Origin: Lentisphaeria bacterium
GTDB lineage: Bacteria > Verrucomicrobiota > Lentisphaeria > Victivallales > Victivallaceae
Reading direction: 5' to 3'
Length of the DNA: 64,000 nucleotides
NCBI GenBank assembly: GCA_022009855.1
Contig: CP091727.1
Coordinates: 2,790,001 to 2,854,000 of the forward strand
Shown: positions 18,332-26,900 of the stretch, piece after piece
Position numbering within the stretch: the first letter of the stretch is position 1
Layout: every line of letters starts with the position of its first letter
Program-made: the position numbers and the translations under genes
The notes under the pieces: generated by a model
The model's input: only the letters and a program-made list of their open reading frames with translations
Told to the model about the DNA's origin: nothing
Databases searched by the model: none

Positions 18332-19624
18332 ATGGCCAACCCCGATTTTACAGTGAAACACCTTGGCGAGGCGACGATCGATTCGCCGCTCAACGGTGTC
18401 GGTTTCATCCCCGAGGATTCCACCGTCATCTACGGCAAGGATTCCCGGGAGGTGATTGAAGAGTACCAGTCCACCGGCACGCTCAGCGCGTTTGAGCAGG
18501 CCGGACCGCGCGCGAAAATCTACCATGATCCGGCATGGACTCACGCCGCGATTCTGACCGCCGGCGGCCTCTGCCCCGGACTCAACGACGTGATCAAGGG
18601 CCTGACCCGCACGCTGATGCTGCGCTACAATGTGCCGATCGTCTTCGGCATCCGTTACGGCTACCAGGGATTGATTCCCTCATTCGGACATGAGCCGATG
18701 ATGCTTACGCCCGATTCGGTGGACGGCATCCACGAGATCGGCGGCACCGTGCTCGGCAGCTCCCGCGGCCGGCAGGACGAGGTGGTGATGGTCGAAACGC
18801 TCAAGCGCATGAACATCAAGATCCTCTTCTGCATCGGCGGCGACGGCACGTTGCGCTGCGCCCACGACATCGTCAAGGAGATCGAACGGCGCGGATTGAA
18901 TATCAGCGTGGTCTGCATCCCGAAGACGATCGACAACGACATCAATTATATCGACAAGACCTTCGGCTTCGAGACGGCGGTCTATGCGACCAATTCGGTG
19001 ATTTCCGCCGCGCACAACGAGGCGAAAGGGACGCCGCACGGGGTCGGATTGATCCATGTGATGGGGCGTGATTCCGGCTTCATCGCCGCCTATGCGACGC
19101 TGGCGAACACCCATGTCAACTACTGCCTGGTGCCGGAGGACCCCTTCAGCCTCTACGAGGGGGAGCACGCGCTGTTGCCGAGTCTGGAACGACGGCTGCG
19201 GGAGCGCAAGCACGCGGTGATCATCGTTTCGGAAGGGGCCGGGCAGCATCTCTTCGAAGAGGAATCCAGCCGCCGCGACAAGTCCGGCAACGTACTGCAC
19301 CACAACATCGGCGAGTTCCTGCAGGAGAAGATCACCGCCTGGGGCAAGGAGATCAAGCTCGACCTCAGCGTGAAATATTTCGACCCATCCTATCTGATCC
19401 GCAGCCTTCCCGCGCACGGTACCGATGCGGTGTTCTGCGAAATGCTCGCCCAGCATGCGGTGCATGCGGCGATGGCGGGCCGGACCGATGTGGTCATCGG
19501 CCACTGGAACGACCGCTTTACCCATGTGCCGATTCCGGTCGCGACCAGTTCCCGCAAGAAGATCGACATCAACTCCAGCCTCTGGGACAGTGTGAAGTCG
19601 GTCACCTGGAAGTGCTATCGCTGA
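18332..19624 (+). CDS. 6-phosphofructokinase, group II (PPi-type lineage)
   Basis: Intact, 430 residues. It phosphorylates fructose 6-phosphate to the 1,6-bisphosphate. The N-terminal extension and LTAGGLCPGLNDVIKG, IRYGYQGL, GGTVLGSSRG, CIGGDGTLR, IPKTIDNDI and MGRDSGFIA are all visible. The donor site reads GGDGT, with the glycine found in ATP-using enzymes, whereas PKTIDND carries the lysine typical of pyrophosphate-using ones. This combination occurs in the long, TP0108/trypanosome-like subgroup, so ATP is the likelier donor, but this is inference. I prefer ATG 18332, which has GGAGAG 8 bases away, over ATG 18326, which is too close to the ribosome site. Confidence 0.9.
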   Translation: MANPDFTVKHLGEATIDSPLNGVGFIPEDSTVIYGKDSREVIEEYQSTGTLSAFEQAGPRAKIYHDPAWTHAAILTAGGLCPGLNDVIKGLTRTLMLRYNVPIVFGIRYGYQGLIPSFGHEPMMLTPDSVDGIHEIGGTVLGSSRGRQDEVVMVETLKRMNIKILFCIGGDGTLRCAHDIVKEIERRGLNISVVCIPKTIDNDINYIDKTFGFETAVYATNSVISAAHNEAKGTPHGVGLIHVMGRDSGFIAAYATLANTHVNYCLVPEDPFSLYEGEHALLPSLERRLRERKHAVIIVSEGAGQHLFEEESSRRDKSGNVLHHNIGEFLQEKITAWGKEIKLDLSVKYFDPSYLIRSLPAHGTDAVFCEMLAQHAVHAAMAGRTDVVIGHWNDRFTHVPIPVATSSRKKIDINSSLWDSVKSVTWKCYR

Positions 19625-19663
19625 AAAAACCGGACCTGCCGCCGTTTTTTTCCGGCGGCGAAG

Positions 19664-19685
19664 GGGAGGGAGACCCTCCCTTTTT
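19664..19685 (+). terminator. Intrinsic terminator after phosphofructokinase
   Basis: A 7-bp stem GGGAGGG / CCCTCCC with an AGA loop is followed by TTTTT. A second, T-containing hairpin (CCGCCG ... CGGCGG) lies just upstream. The two terminators separate this gene from convergent comM. Confidence 0.85.
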
Positions 19686-19719
19686 CGTATCTGCCCGGCG
19701 CCGGGGGAGTTTTTTTCAA

Positions 19720-21258
19720 TCACTCTTCGCTGCGTCGATAGTTGATCGCTTCGAAGATGTGTTCCTCCCGGAGTGCGGGACTGTCCGCCAGGTCCGCGAT
19801 CGTCCGGGCCACCTTCAGAATCCGGTCGTAGGCGCGCGGACTGAGCTTGAAACGGGCGATCGCCTGCCGCATCAGCATCTGTCCGCCTGACGAAAGACGG
19901 CAGAACTCCTGAAGATCCCGGCTGGTCAGTTGCGCATTGCAGTGCAGATTGCGTCGTTCCAGCCGCTCCGCCTGGCGACGGCGGGCGGCGATCACCCGTT
20001 CCCGGATGGCCGCGCTCGATTCACCGTCGGGTGCCGCCAGAAGTTCCTCCTCGGAGAGCTGGCGAACCTCCACCTGCAGATCGATCCGGTCCAGCAGCGG
20101 CCCCGAAATCTTCTTGCGGTACCGTCGTTTCTCCTCCGGTCGGCAGGTGCAGCCGAGTTCATATTCCCCGCGCCCGCACGGACACGGATTCATCGCCGCG
20201 CAGAGGATGAACCGCGCCGGGAAGGTGCAGTTTCCCGACGCCCGGCTCACGGTGATCCAGCCGTTTTCCAGTGGCTGGCGGAGCACTTCCAGCACGTTTC
20301 GTTTGAACTCCGGCAGCTCGTCGAGAAAGAGTACGCCGTTGTGTGCGAGGCTGATCTCGCCCGGATGCGGGTCGCGTCCTCCGCCGATCAACCCCACATC
20401 GCTGATTGTGTGGTGCGGCGCCCGGAACGGTCGCCGGTTCAGCAATGGACGGCCCGAGCTCAACAGACCGAGCACGCTGTGGATCCGGCTGGTTTCCAGA
20501 GTCTCCTGCCGGTTCATCGGCGGGAGAATCCCCGGAAGGCGCATCGCCAGCATCGATTTGCCGGTTCCGGGAGGTCCGATCATCAGGCAGTTGTGTCCGC
20601 CCGCGGCGGCGATTTCCAGCGCCCGCCGGGCCATTTTCTGGCCTTTGACATCGGCGAAGTCCGGGAGGTTTTCCTGCGCGCCCGCCTGATACTCCGCAAT
20701 GCTTGCGCGGCAGGGGAGGCTGTAACCACGGCTGATCTGTTCGACCGCGTCGCGGAGGTTCGCCACCGGATAGACCGGCAGGTTGTCTCCCGCTCCCAAT
20801 GCCGCCTCTTCCGCATTGGCGGCGGGGACCAGCAGAGCGTCGAGTCCGCCGTTCTCCGCCAGCCGTGCCGCGATGGGCAGCGCGCCGCGCACCGGACGGA
20901 CCGTGCCGTCGAGCGCCAGCTCCCCGAGCACCGCGGCGGTGGTGAGCGGCTCTTTGGGGATGCTTCCGGAAGCGGCGAGCATCCCGAGTGCGATTCCAAG
21001 GTCGAACGCCGCACCCTCCTTGCGCAGGTCGGCGGGAGCGAGATTGACCACTGTCGAGCCGCGGGGCGGAACCAGTCCGCTGCTGAGAATCGCCGAGCGG
21101 ACCCGGTCCTTGCTCTCCTTGACCGCCGCATCGGGCAGGCCGACGATGGAAACCAGGCTTTCCGCCGCGTTTGTCCCGGCTCCGGTGACGTTGACCTCGA
21201 TCTCGACCGGATAGGCATCGATGCCGATCACCGCCGCGGAAAAAGTTTTTGCCAGCAT
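19720..21258 (-). CDS. comM: ComM/YifB-family Mg-chelatase-like AAA+ ATPase
   Basis: Intact, 512 residues. ComM is a hexameric helicase that promotes branch migration during natural transformation. The N-terminal Lon-like domain has VSIVGLPDAAVKESKDRV and VNLAPADLRKEG. Walker A is GPPGTGKS at 228-235, Walker B is LFLDELPEF, and sensor segments follow. A zinc-ribbon-like CPCGRGEYELGCTC, typical of YifB proteins, lies in the C-terminal half. Upstream AAGGAG fixes the ATG at 21258. It is the third gene of the minus-strand run rsmD, Kdo kinase, comM, with a 10-base gap. Confidence 0.94.
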   Translation of the reverse strand: MLAKTFSAAVIGIDAYPVEIEVNVTGAGTNAAESLVSIVGLPDAAVKESKDRVRSAILSSGLVPPRGSTVVNLAPADLRKEGAAFDLGIALGMLAASGSIPKEPLTTAAVLGELALDGTVRPVRGALPIAARLAENGGLDALLVPAANAEEAALGAGDNLPVYPVANLRDAVEQISRGYSLPCRASIAEYQAGAQENLPDFADVKGQKMARRALEIAAAGGHNCLMIGPPGTGKSMLAMRLPGILPPMNRQETLETSRIHSVLGLLSSGRPLLNRRPFRAPHHTISDVGLIGGGRDPHPGEISLAHNGVLFLDELPEFKRNVLEVLRQPLENGWITVSRASGNCTFPARFILCAAMNPCPCGRGEYELGCTCRPEEKRRYRKKISGPLLDRIDLQVEVRQLSEEELLAAPDGESSAAIRERVIAARRRQAERLERRNLHCNAQLTSRDLQEFCRLSSGGQMLMRQAIARFKLSPRAYDRILKVARTIADLADSPALREEHIFEAINYRRSEE

Positions 21259-21268
21259 GCCCGACTCC

Positions 21269-22338
21269 TTACACAAGAGCTGTTACCTGTTGAAAATTCC
21301 AGAGCTCCGGTCTTCCGAAGCGGTCGAAACCCCACTCCTCCGGCCGGAATTTCAGTCCGTATGCCGCCAGGCGCTCCGGCCAGTCGCCAGCGGAAACCGG
21401 CGAGGCGGCACCGGCCGGTCGTCTCGCCCGGAACAGCAGATTCCGTTTCCGGTCCAGCAGGAGCGCCGGGCGGTGCGGAATGCACGCCAGTTGAAGAAAG
21501 AAGTGGGCGAGCAGGAGCCGTTCAAGTGTTTCGGCGTCTCCCTGCACCGGTTCGCCGGATGTCTCGTCGGCGGGCGCACCGGCGGGATCGACCACGCGCA
21601 GCAGCGGGCCTTCTGCACGGGTAAATTTCGGATAACCCGCCAGTATCTGCCGTCGCCGTCTGGGCCATTCGTGGAAGAGACGGCGTGCTTCCTGCGCAAC
21701 GCCCGTAGGTAGAACGTTTCCGGGGCAGACACTCCCTCGCGGGAGAGCAAACGCAGCATGGTTCCCCGATCGAGCGCTTGCCGCAGTTCCATGAGAATCC
21801 GTTCCATCCGGAAGAGTTGAAAGCGGTCGAAAAGGAACGCCTTCCGCACTCCGTAGACGTCGACCAGGGCGAATTTATGCCGTTCCGGCAGATAGAGCAC
21901 GTTGCCGCAGTGAAAATCCGGATGAAAAAGTCCGGAGCTGATGATCTGCCGCGCAAATCCGGCAAGAGCTCCGGCAAACTCCTCCGCGGGGGCTCCATCG
22001 CGGAGACAGTTCCGGAAGAAGTAGACTCCCGCCTGCACCGCATCCGGAAGCGCGCGGGTAATCAGAAGCTGGCCGCGCGAAGAGCGGCCCAGCGCCAGAT
22101 GTTCCACCATCGGAATATGCCGGGCGGCCAGCAGGGTTGCGCTGTCCCATTCCCGGGAGAGCCGGTTGCCCTGCCGCAGATCGAGTTTCAGATAGAACTC
22201 CCCGGCGCGAAAGACCTTGCGGACGGGACTGGCTTTGACCGGTGCGGCGGTTTGTATCAGAAGTTCCGGCCGCGGCCCGAGTTCGGCGGCAGCGGCAGGC
22301 GAGGCGAATGTCCACGACCAGTCGGCGTTTTCAGGCAT
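21269..22338 (-). CDS. Kdo/WaaP-type lipopolysaccharide kinase
   Basis: About 356 residues after repair. It belongs to the Kdo/WaaP (InaA) kinase family that phosphorylates Kdo or heptose in the LPS inner core. The catalytic loop is GLFHPDFHCGNVLY (catalytic Asp, then Asn), followed by the metal-binding region as ALVDVYGVRK. The N-terminal part has an FYLKLDLRQGNRLSREW lysine block consistent with ATP binding. A missing base near 21690 shifts the last third; after repair it reads RRLFHEWPRRRRQ and continues to a stop just before comM. The start overlaps the rsmD stop by 8 bases. Whether Kdo or heptose is the acceptor cannot be told from sequence alone. Confidence 0.78.
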
Positions 22339-22910
22339 GGCGGAGCTCTCCGATCAGAAAATCGCTCCCCCCCGAACCGGCGGATTCTCGGGGCCGTTAT
22401 GTCGGAAGAGGTGAGAAAATTCCCGACCGCGCCCGGCGTATCCGGAATTTCCCAGATCAGTCGTGCTCCTGCGAACGACGCGGTAAACAGCGCGTCAGAT
22501 AGAAGCTGCCGGAAATACTCCGCTGACTCCGCGTAGGGCGGATCGGCAAAGATGAACGCGGGTTTCGGCGCAATCCGACGGACCCATGCCGCCGTGTCGA
22601 GTGCGGACATGCGAAGCAGTTCGATCGACGCGTCCACACCCGCCCGGCGGATTTTGCGGATGTTTTCCTCGATCACCGCCGCATGGCGTGAATTGGATTC
22701 CACCATCCAGAGTACGGCGGCCCCACGGCTCGCCGCTTCCAGAGCCAGCGCCCCGGAACCGGAAAAGAGATCCAGCACACAGCTCCCCGCCAGCGCCCCG
22801 CCGATGCTGTCGAACAGCGCCTTGCGGGAACGGCCCGCGGTCGGCCGCACGCCGATGCCCGGCGGGGCACTGAGTTCAAGACTGCGGGCTTTTCCGGCAA
22901 TGATCTGCAT
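22331..22910 (-). CDS. rsmD: 16S rRNA (guanine966-N2)-methyltransferase
   Basis: About 192 residues. SAM-dependent methyltransferase of 30S subunits. The family start MQIIAGKARSLEL and RPTAGRSRKALFDSIG are clear. The SAM-binding motif is VLDLFSGSGALALEA, and the catalytic motif is FADPPYAES (DPPY). An extra G in a seven-G tract near 22373 scrambles the last 15 codons; removal gives a normal end. Its 3' end overlaps the Kdo kinase start. Confidence 0.92.
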
Positions 22911-22994
22911 GGCGAAGTTTCTGTCTCCGATGTCGGGGCGGGAATGACTGCATCGTTTCCCGGCTCCGGTTGTTCCGGGCCGGATCGAGGCGGA

Positions 22995-24538
22995 TCACTC
23001 CCATTCGATGGTGCCCGGTGGTTTGCTGGTGATATCGTAGACGACGCGGTTGGCGCCGTTGACTTCGTTGATGATACGGGTGGAGATCCTGCCGAGCAGT
23101 TCGTAGGGCAGCTGAACCCAGTCGGCGGTCATGCCGTCGGTGCTGTCCACTGCGCGCAGCGCGATGACATGGTCATAGGTCCGTTCGTCGCCCATTACCC
23201 CGACGCTGCGGATCGGCAGGAAGACCGCGAATGTCTGCCAGATGCGGTAATAGAGCCCCGCCTTCTTGATTTCGTCGACGACGATTTCGTCGGCATCCCG
23301 CAGAATGTCCAGTGTCCGGCGGGTGACCGCGCCGACATGGCGTACGGCGAGTCCGGGGCCGGGGAAGGGTTGCCGCAGAACGACATCTTCCGGCAGGCCG
23401 AGCTGGCGACCGACCTCCCGAACCTCGTCCTTGAAGAGACGGCTGAGCGGTTCGAGCAGTTTGAACTTCATCTCCTTGGGCAGGCCGCCCACATTGTGGT
23501 GGCTCTTGATCATCGCCGCGGGATTGCCGTCGATCGGAACACTTTCGATCACATCCGGATAGGTGGTACCCTGCGCGAGAAATTCAGCATTTTCGATTTT
23601 AGCCGAAGCATCGTCGAATACCTTGACGAATTCGTTGCCGATGATCTTGCGTTTTTTCTCCGGCTCCTCCACTCCGGCAAGTTTGTCGAGGAAGCGGTCG
23701 GTGGCGTCGACATAGATCAACTTCATGGCGAAGTTGCGGCCGAAGAGCTCCTGCACCCGTTCCGCCTCGTTCTTGCGGAGCAGACCGTTGTTGACGAAGA
23801 TGCAGTTGAGCTGTCGGCCGATCGCCTTGTGGATCAGCGCCGCGGCAACCGAGGAGTCGACGCCGCCGGAAAGGCCGAGGATTACGTTGGCGCCGCCGAC
23901 TTTCTCCCGTATCTCGCGTACCGACTGTTCGATGAAGGATTCCATCGTCCAGTCGCCGGAACAGCCGCAGATGGTGCGGCAGAAATTCCCGCAGGATCGT
24001 GCTCCCCCTGCGGGGTGTGAACCACTTCCGGGTGAAACTGGATGCCGTAGAGACTGCGGCCGCCCATCCGGACCGCGCAGTATTCGGTGTTGCCGCTGGA
24101 ACCGAGGATTTCGAAGCCGCCATCCGGCATGCGGGTCACCTTGTCGCCATGGGACATCCAAACCTGAATTTCGCCGGAAAGCCCCTGGAAAAGATCGCTT
24201 TCTCCGGTGATTTTCAACATGGCCTTGCCATATTCGCGGGCCCTGCCGCGAGTGATCTCTCCTCCGAGGGTATGGATCATCAGCTGAAGTCCGTAGCAGA
24301 TGCCGAGAACGGGAATTCCCAGCTCGAAGATGGCCGGATCGCATTTGGGGGCGTGTTCGGCATAGACGCTCGAGGGACCGCCGGAAAGGATGATCCCGCG
24401 CGGATTCTCCTCGCGGATTTTCGACGCCGGCGTGGAGTAGGGCATGATTTTACTGTAGACGTTGCACTCCCGGATACGCCGGGCGATCAGCTGGCTGTAT
24501 TGCGACCCGAAGTCCAATACAACAATGGTTTCACTCAT
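22995..24538 (-). CDS. guaA: GMP synthase (glutamine-hydrolysing)
   Basis: About 513 residues. It converts XMP to GMP. The N-terminal glutamine amidotransferase has GICYGLQ with the catalytic cysteine and FHPEVVHTP with the histidine. The ATP pyrophosphatase domain has the PP-loop LSGGVDSSV, and the C-terminal dimerisation domain ends KPPGTIEWE, as in all GuaA. Two extra bases near 23990 (G) and 23998 (T) break the linker between the domains. With them removed it reads STILREF then ICGCSGDWTMESF, a standard GuaA junction. It starts about 460 bases from the divergent regulator gene. Confidence 0.96.
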
Positions 24539-24578
24539 ATGCTGCTCTTGGTGAAAGGTTGAAATGCTGTCATCCTTT

Positions 24579-24607
24579 AATATAGCACGGAATCGGCGAC
24601 TTTTAAA
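24579..24607 (-). promoter_or_regulatory. Predicted promoter for guaA
   Basis: On the minus strand TTTAAA (24607-24602) and TATATT (24584-24579) are spaced by 17 bases, about 40 bases before the guaA start. Confidence 0.45.
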
Positions 24608-24979
24608 GCCGCCGATACTGCCGGATATCATTTTTTTGATGGAAAAGGGGAGGACAGTCCGCAATGTTCCACCGGAGTCGGCCGGTGCGGAGGGGGACCG
24701 ACCGTGGTGACCCGTCGGTCGAAAAATCCGGCGGAAAAGGGCGTATCTCCGGATGAATCCGAGAGCACTTCGACGGAGGATTCTTCTGAAGTCGTTTCCC
24801 TGGCTGTCGCGGTGAGTGTTTCTGATTCAGGAGGAGCGGGACGACAGCCGGTGATTTCCTCCGTCCAGGCACCCGGAACGCCACGGAAGGAGAGCCGTTC
24901 GATCGGCAAAGAAACCGCGTGGAGAAGGTTGATTTTTATACTGCGAAGGTATAAGATTTTGAAAAAACAGCGGGATCTC
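24608..24979. other. Intergenic stretch between guaA and the regulator gene
   Basis: About 370 bases with no gene I can support. It contains a GACCGAC/GTCGGTC inverted repeat near 24695-24721. Short open frames exist on both strands (24704-25000 plus, 24628-24909 minus), rich in Ser, Thr, Glu and Pro, but none has a ribosome site or any recognisable similarity. Confidence 0.4.
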
Positions 24980-25008
24980 TTGACTTTTTTATATTTTTAA
25001 TTCATATT
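24980..25008 (+). promoter_or_regulatory. AT-rich promoter region of the first cassette regulator
   Basis: TTGACT at 24980-24985 is followed 17 bases later by CATATT (25003-25008), inside the only strongly AT-rich patch nearby. The regulator ATG is at 25038. Confidence 0.4.
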
Positions 25009-25037
25009 TACATATAAAAGAGGTGCGAAAGGTATAA

Positions 25038-26155
25038 ATGAAGCGGGATGAAATCATCGAGCATTTGAAGAGCCGGATTCTTTCCGGCGAGATTCCGGCG
25101 GGCAGCTTTCTGCCGCACCGGGCAGAACTGCTCGAATACTGCGGCGCGAGCAATGTGACCGTACAGCGCGCAGTCAACCATCTCGTCGAAGCGGGGTTTC
25201 TCTGCTCCTGCGGGTCGCGGGGAATTATGGTGTCGAAGACGCCGCCGCATCGGTTTCGTTTCGGGATCCTGATCCCTTCCGGGAGCCGTCCGGAGGAGAA
25301 GGACTATGACTCCCGCTGGTCGTCGATTCTCGCGGCGATGAATGAAATTGAGGAGCATCACAAGGGATACCGTTTCGTCCGCTACTGGATCGGCCGTGAG
25401 ACCCGGCCGACGGCGGATGAATACTGCCGGCTGCTCTCTGATCTTCGCAATTCCTTGCTGGCCGGGGTGATCGTGCCGCGTTCGCTGCCGCCGGAACTCC
25501 TGAAACCGCTGGACGGCTTCCCGGTGGTGATGCACGAACCGCTCGACCGTCATCTGATCCGGGCGGTTTCGCTGGGGCATGATTTTTCGGTGATGACGGC
25601 AATGGCGATCGAAGAACTGAAGCGTCACGGAGTCCGAAGGTTGGCGGTCATCATGGGGGCGGAACATAATCCGGTCGTCGTGGCGGAGATCGAGAAGCTG
25701 CTGGCCGCTTCCGGCCTGGTGACCCGCCGGGAATGGGTGCATGGTGTGTCGCACACTTCGCGCGGCGCCGTCTGGACCGAACGGATCATCCGGCTGCTCT
25801 ACATGCCGGGAATCCCGGAGGTGCCGGACGGTTTGATCGTATTGAACGAAAATCTGCTTCCCTATGTCGTCGAGACACTCGGCGCCATCGGGCGGATCGT
25901 CGGCCGGGATGTCCAGGTGTGCAGCCACTGCAATTTGCCTGTCGGGCGGGTTCTGCTGGACAAGGTCGATTATGTGGCGTTCGACGCCTGTACCGTTCTG
26001 AACAGGAGCATCTGGTTTTGCATCACTTTCAACAACTGGAAAAGGAGGTTTTTGAACATGAAGTACTCATTCCCCCAGTGGCGGTCCGGTCGCGTAGAAC
26101 TCCTGCCGCACACCCCGGGACTCGGGAAATCCGGAAGATGCTGCGGTTGCAGTGA
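25038..26155 (+). CDS. Winged-helix (GntR-type) regulator with sugar-binding-like domain
   Basis: About 372 residues after repair. A GntR-type winged helix occupies the first 65 residues (RDEIIEHLKSRILSGEIPAG, then SNVTVQRAVNHLVEAGFL). The rest is a periplasmic-binding-protein-like domain of the LacI/GalR kind, seen in FRFGILIPSG, the AVIMGAEHN block and VDYVAFDACTVL. Such hybrids resemble AraR of Bacillus and typically sense a sugar. A base is missing near 26009; with it restored the protein reads QEHLVLHHFQQLEKEVFEHE and stops at 26155. In the sequence given, the unrepaired frame instead reads through into the pseudopilin gene. It leads the cassette of pseudopilin and glycoside hydrolases and probably controls it. 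Confidence 0.85.
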
Positions 26156-26876
26156 TTTGCGTCACGCTTCAAAAACATTTACTTTGATTGAACTCCTTGT
26201 GGTTATTGCAATTATTGCGATTCTTGCCGCGATGTTATTGCCTGCACTCAATCGGGCGAGAGAACGTGCCCGGAGCATCTCCTGCAGTACCAATCTGAAA
26301 CAGGTGATCTCCGCGGCGATTCTCTATACGACTGACTATGGCAGTATCTTGTGTCCGCCGCTCGATGAGATCAATAAGCCGTGGACACACTGGTTTACTC
26401 AGAGGAATTACCTTCCCAGGCAGTCCAGACTGCTGGCCTGTCCTTCACGCAAGCCGATACCGAACGATAACTACATTCTGTATGGAACTTACGGGATGGT
26501 ACACTATACGAACTGGACATCAAATGTTTATTATTATTACCGCAATAAATCCCGATTGGGAGAATTCCTGGCGAATGCAAAAGGGGCGGTGGCCCTCAAC
26601 AAAATGAAACAGCCCAGCGGAACTATGGCATTCGCCGATACCTGGGTGGCGGAAAATGCAACCAGCACCAATACCGTCATGCTGAAAGGGTGTGGCTGGA
26701 TAAGATTTTACCTGAATTATTCCGATGTGACGGAAAGTGCCTGGGCCTTGAATCATGTCGGAACTGGAAACAGTGCATATTACGACGGCCATGTGGACAG
26801 TATGACATTTCAGCAGGCGCGTGCATTCGAAATCACAAAATTCGTCATCGACGATAAAAGCGTCGTTTCATTTTAA
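26058..26876 (+). CDS. Pseudopilin-like protein with H-X9-DG motif (cassette 1)
   Basis: 272 residues, intact. The type IV prepilin N-terminal segment FTLIELLVVIAIIAIL starts at residue 41, with the glutamate at +5. Prepilin peptidase would cut before Phe41 and leave a 25-residue hydrophobic helix. Near the C-terminus NHVGTGNSAYYDGHV matches H-X9-DG exactly, the hallmark of the large Planctomycetes/Lentisphaerae pseudopilin family. The leader is unusually long (40 residues) because the start with the best ribosome site (AAAGGAGG, ATG 26058) lies within the 3' end of the regulator gene. A TTG at 26157 would give a short leader but has no ribosome site. The exported domain has many Tyr, Trp and Asn. 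Function is unknown. Confidence 0.88.
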   Translation: MKYSFPQWRSGRVELLPHTPGLGKSGRCCGCSDLRHASKTFTLIELLVVIAIIAILAAMLLPALNRARERARSISCSTNLKQVISAAILYTTDYGSILCPPLDEINKPWTHWFTQRNYLPRQSRLLACPSRKPIPNDNYILYGTYGMVHYTNWTSNVYYYYRNKSRLGEFLANAKGAVALNKMKQPSGTMAFADTWVAENATSTNTVMLKGCGWIRFYLNYSDVTESAWALNHVGTGNSAYYDGHVDSMTFQQARAFEITKFVIDDKSVVSF

Positions 26877-26900
26877 CTCTGTAGAAAAAGGTTTTACCAC

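Noticed and set aside
24628..25000. Short open frames on both strands between guaA and the regulator
   Set aside because: Low-complexity Ser/Thr/Pro composition, no ribosome site, overlapping each other.
25038..26876. A single regulator-pseudopilin fusion protein of 612 residues
   Set aside because: The joined frame results from a missing base near 26009. Restoring it gives a normal regulator end at 26155, and the pilin has its own ribosome site.
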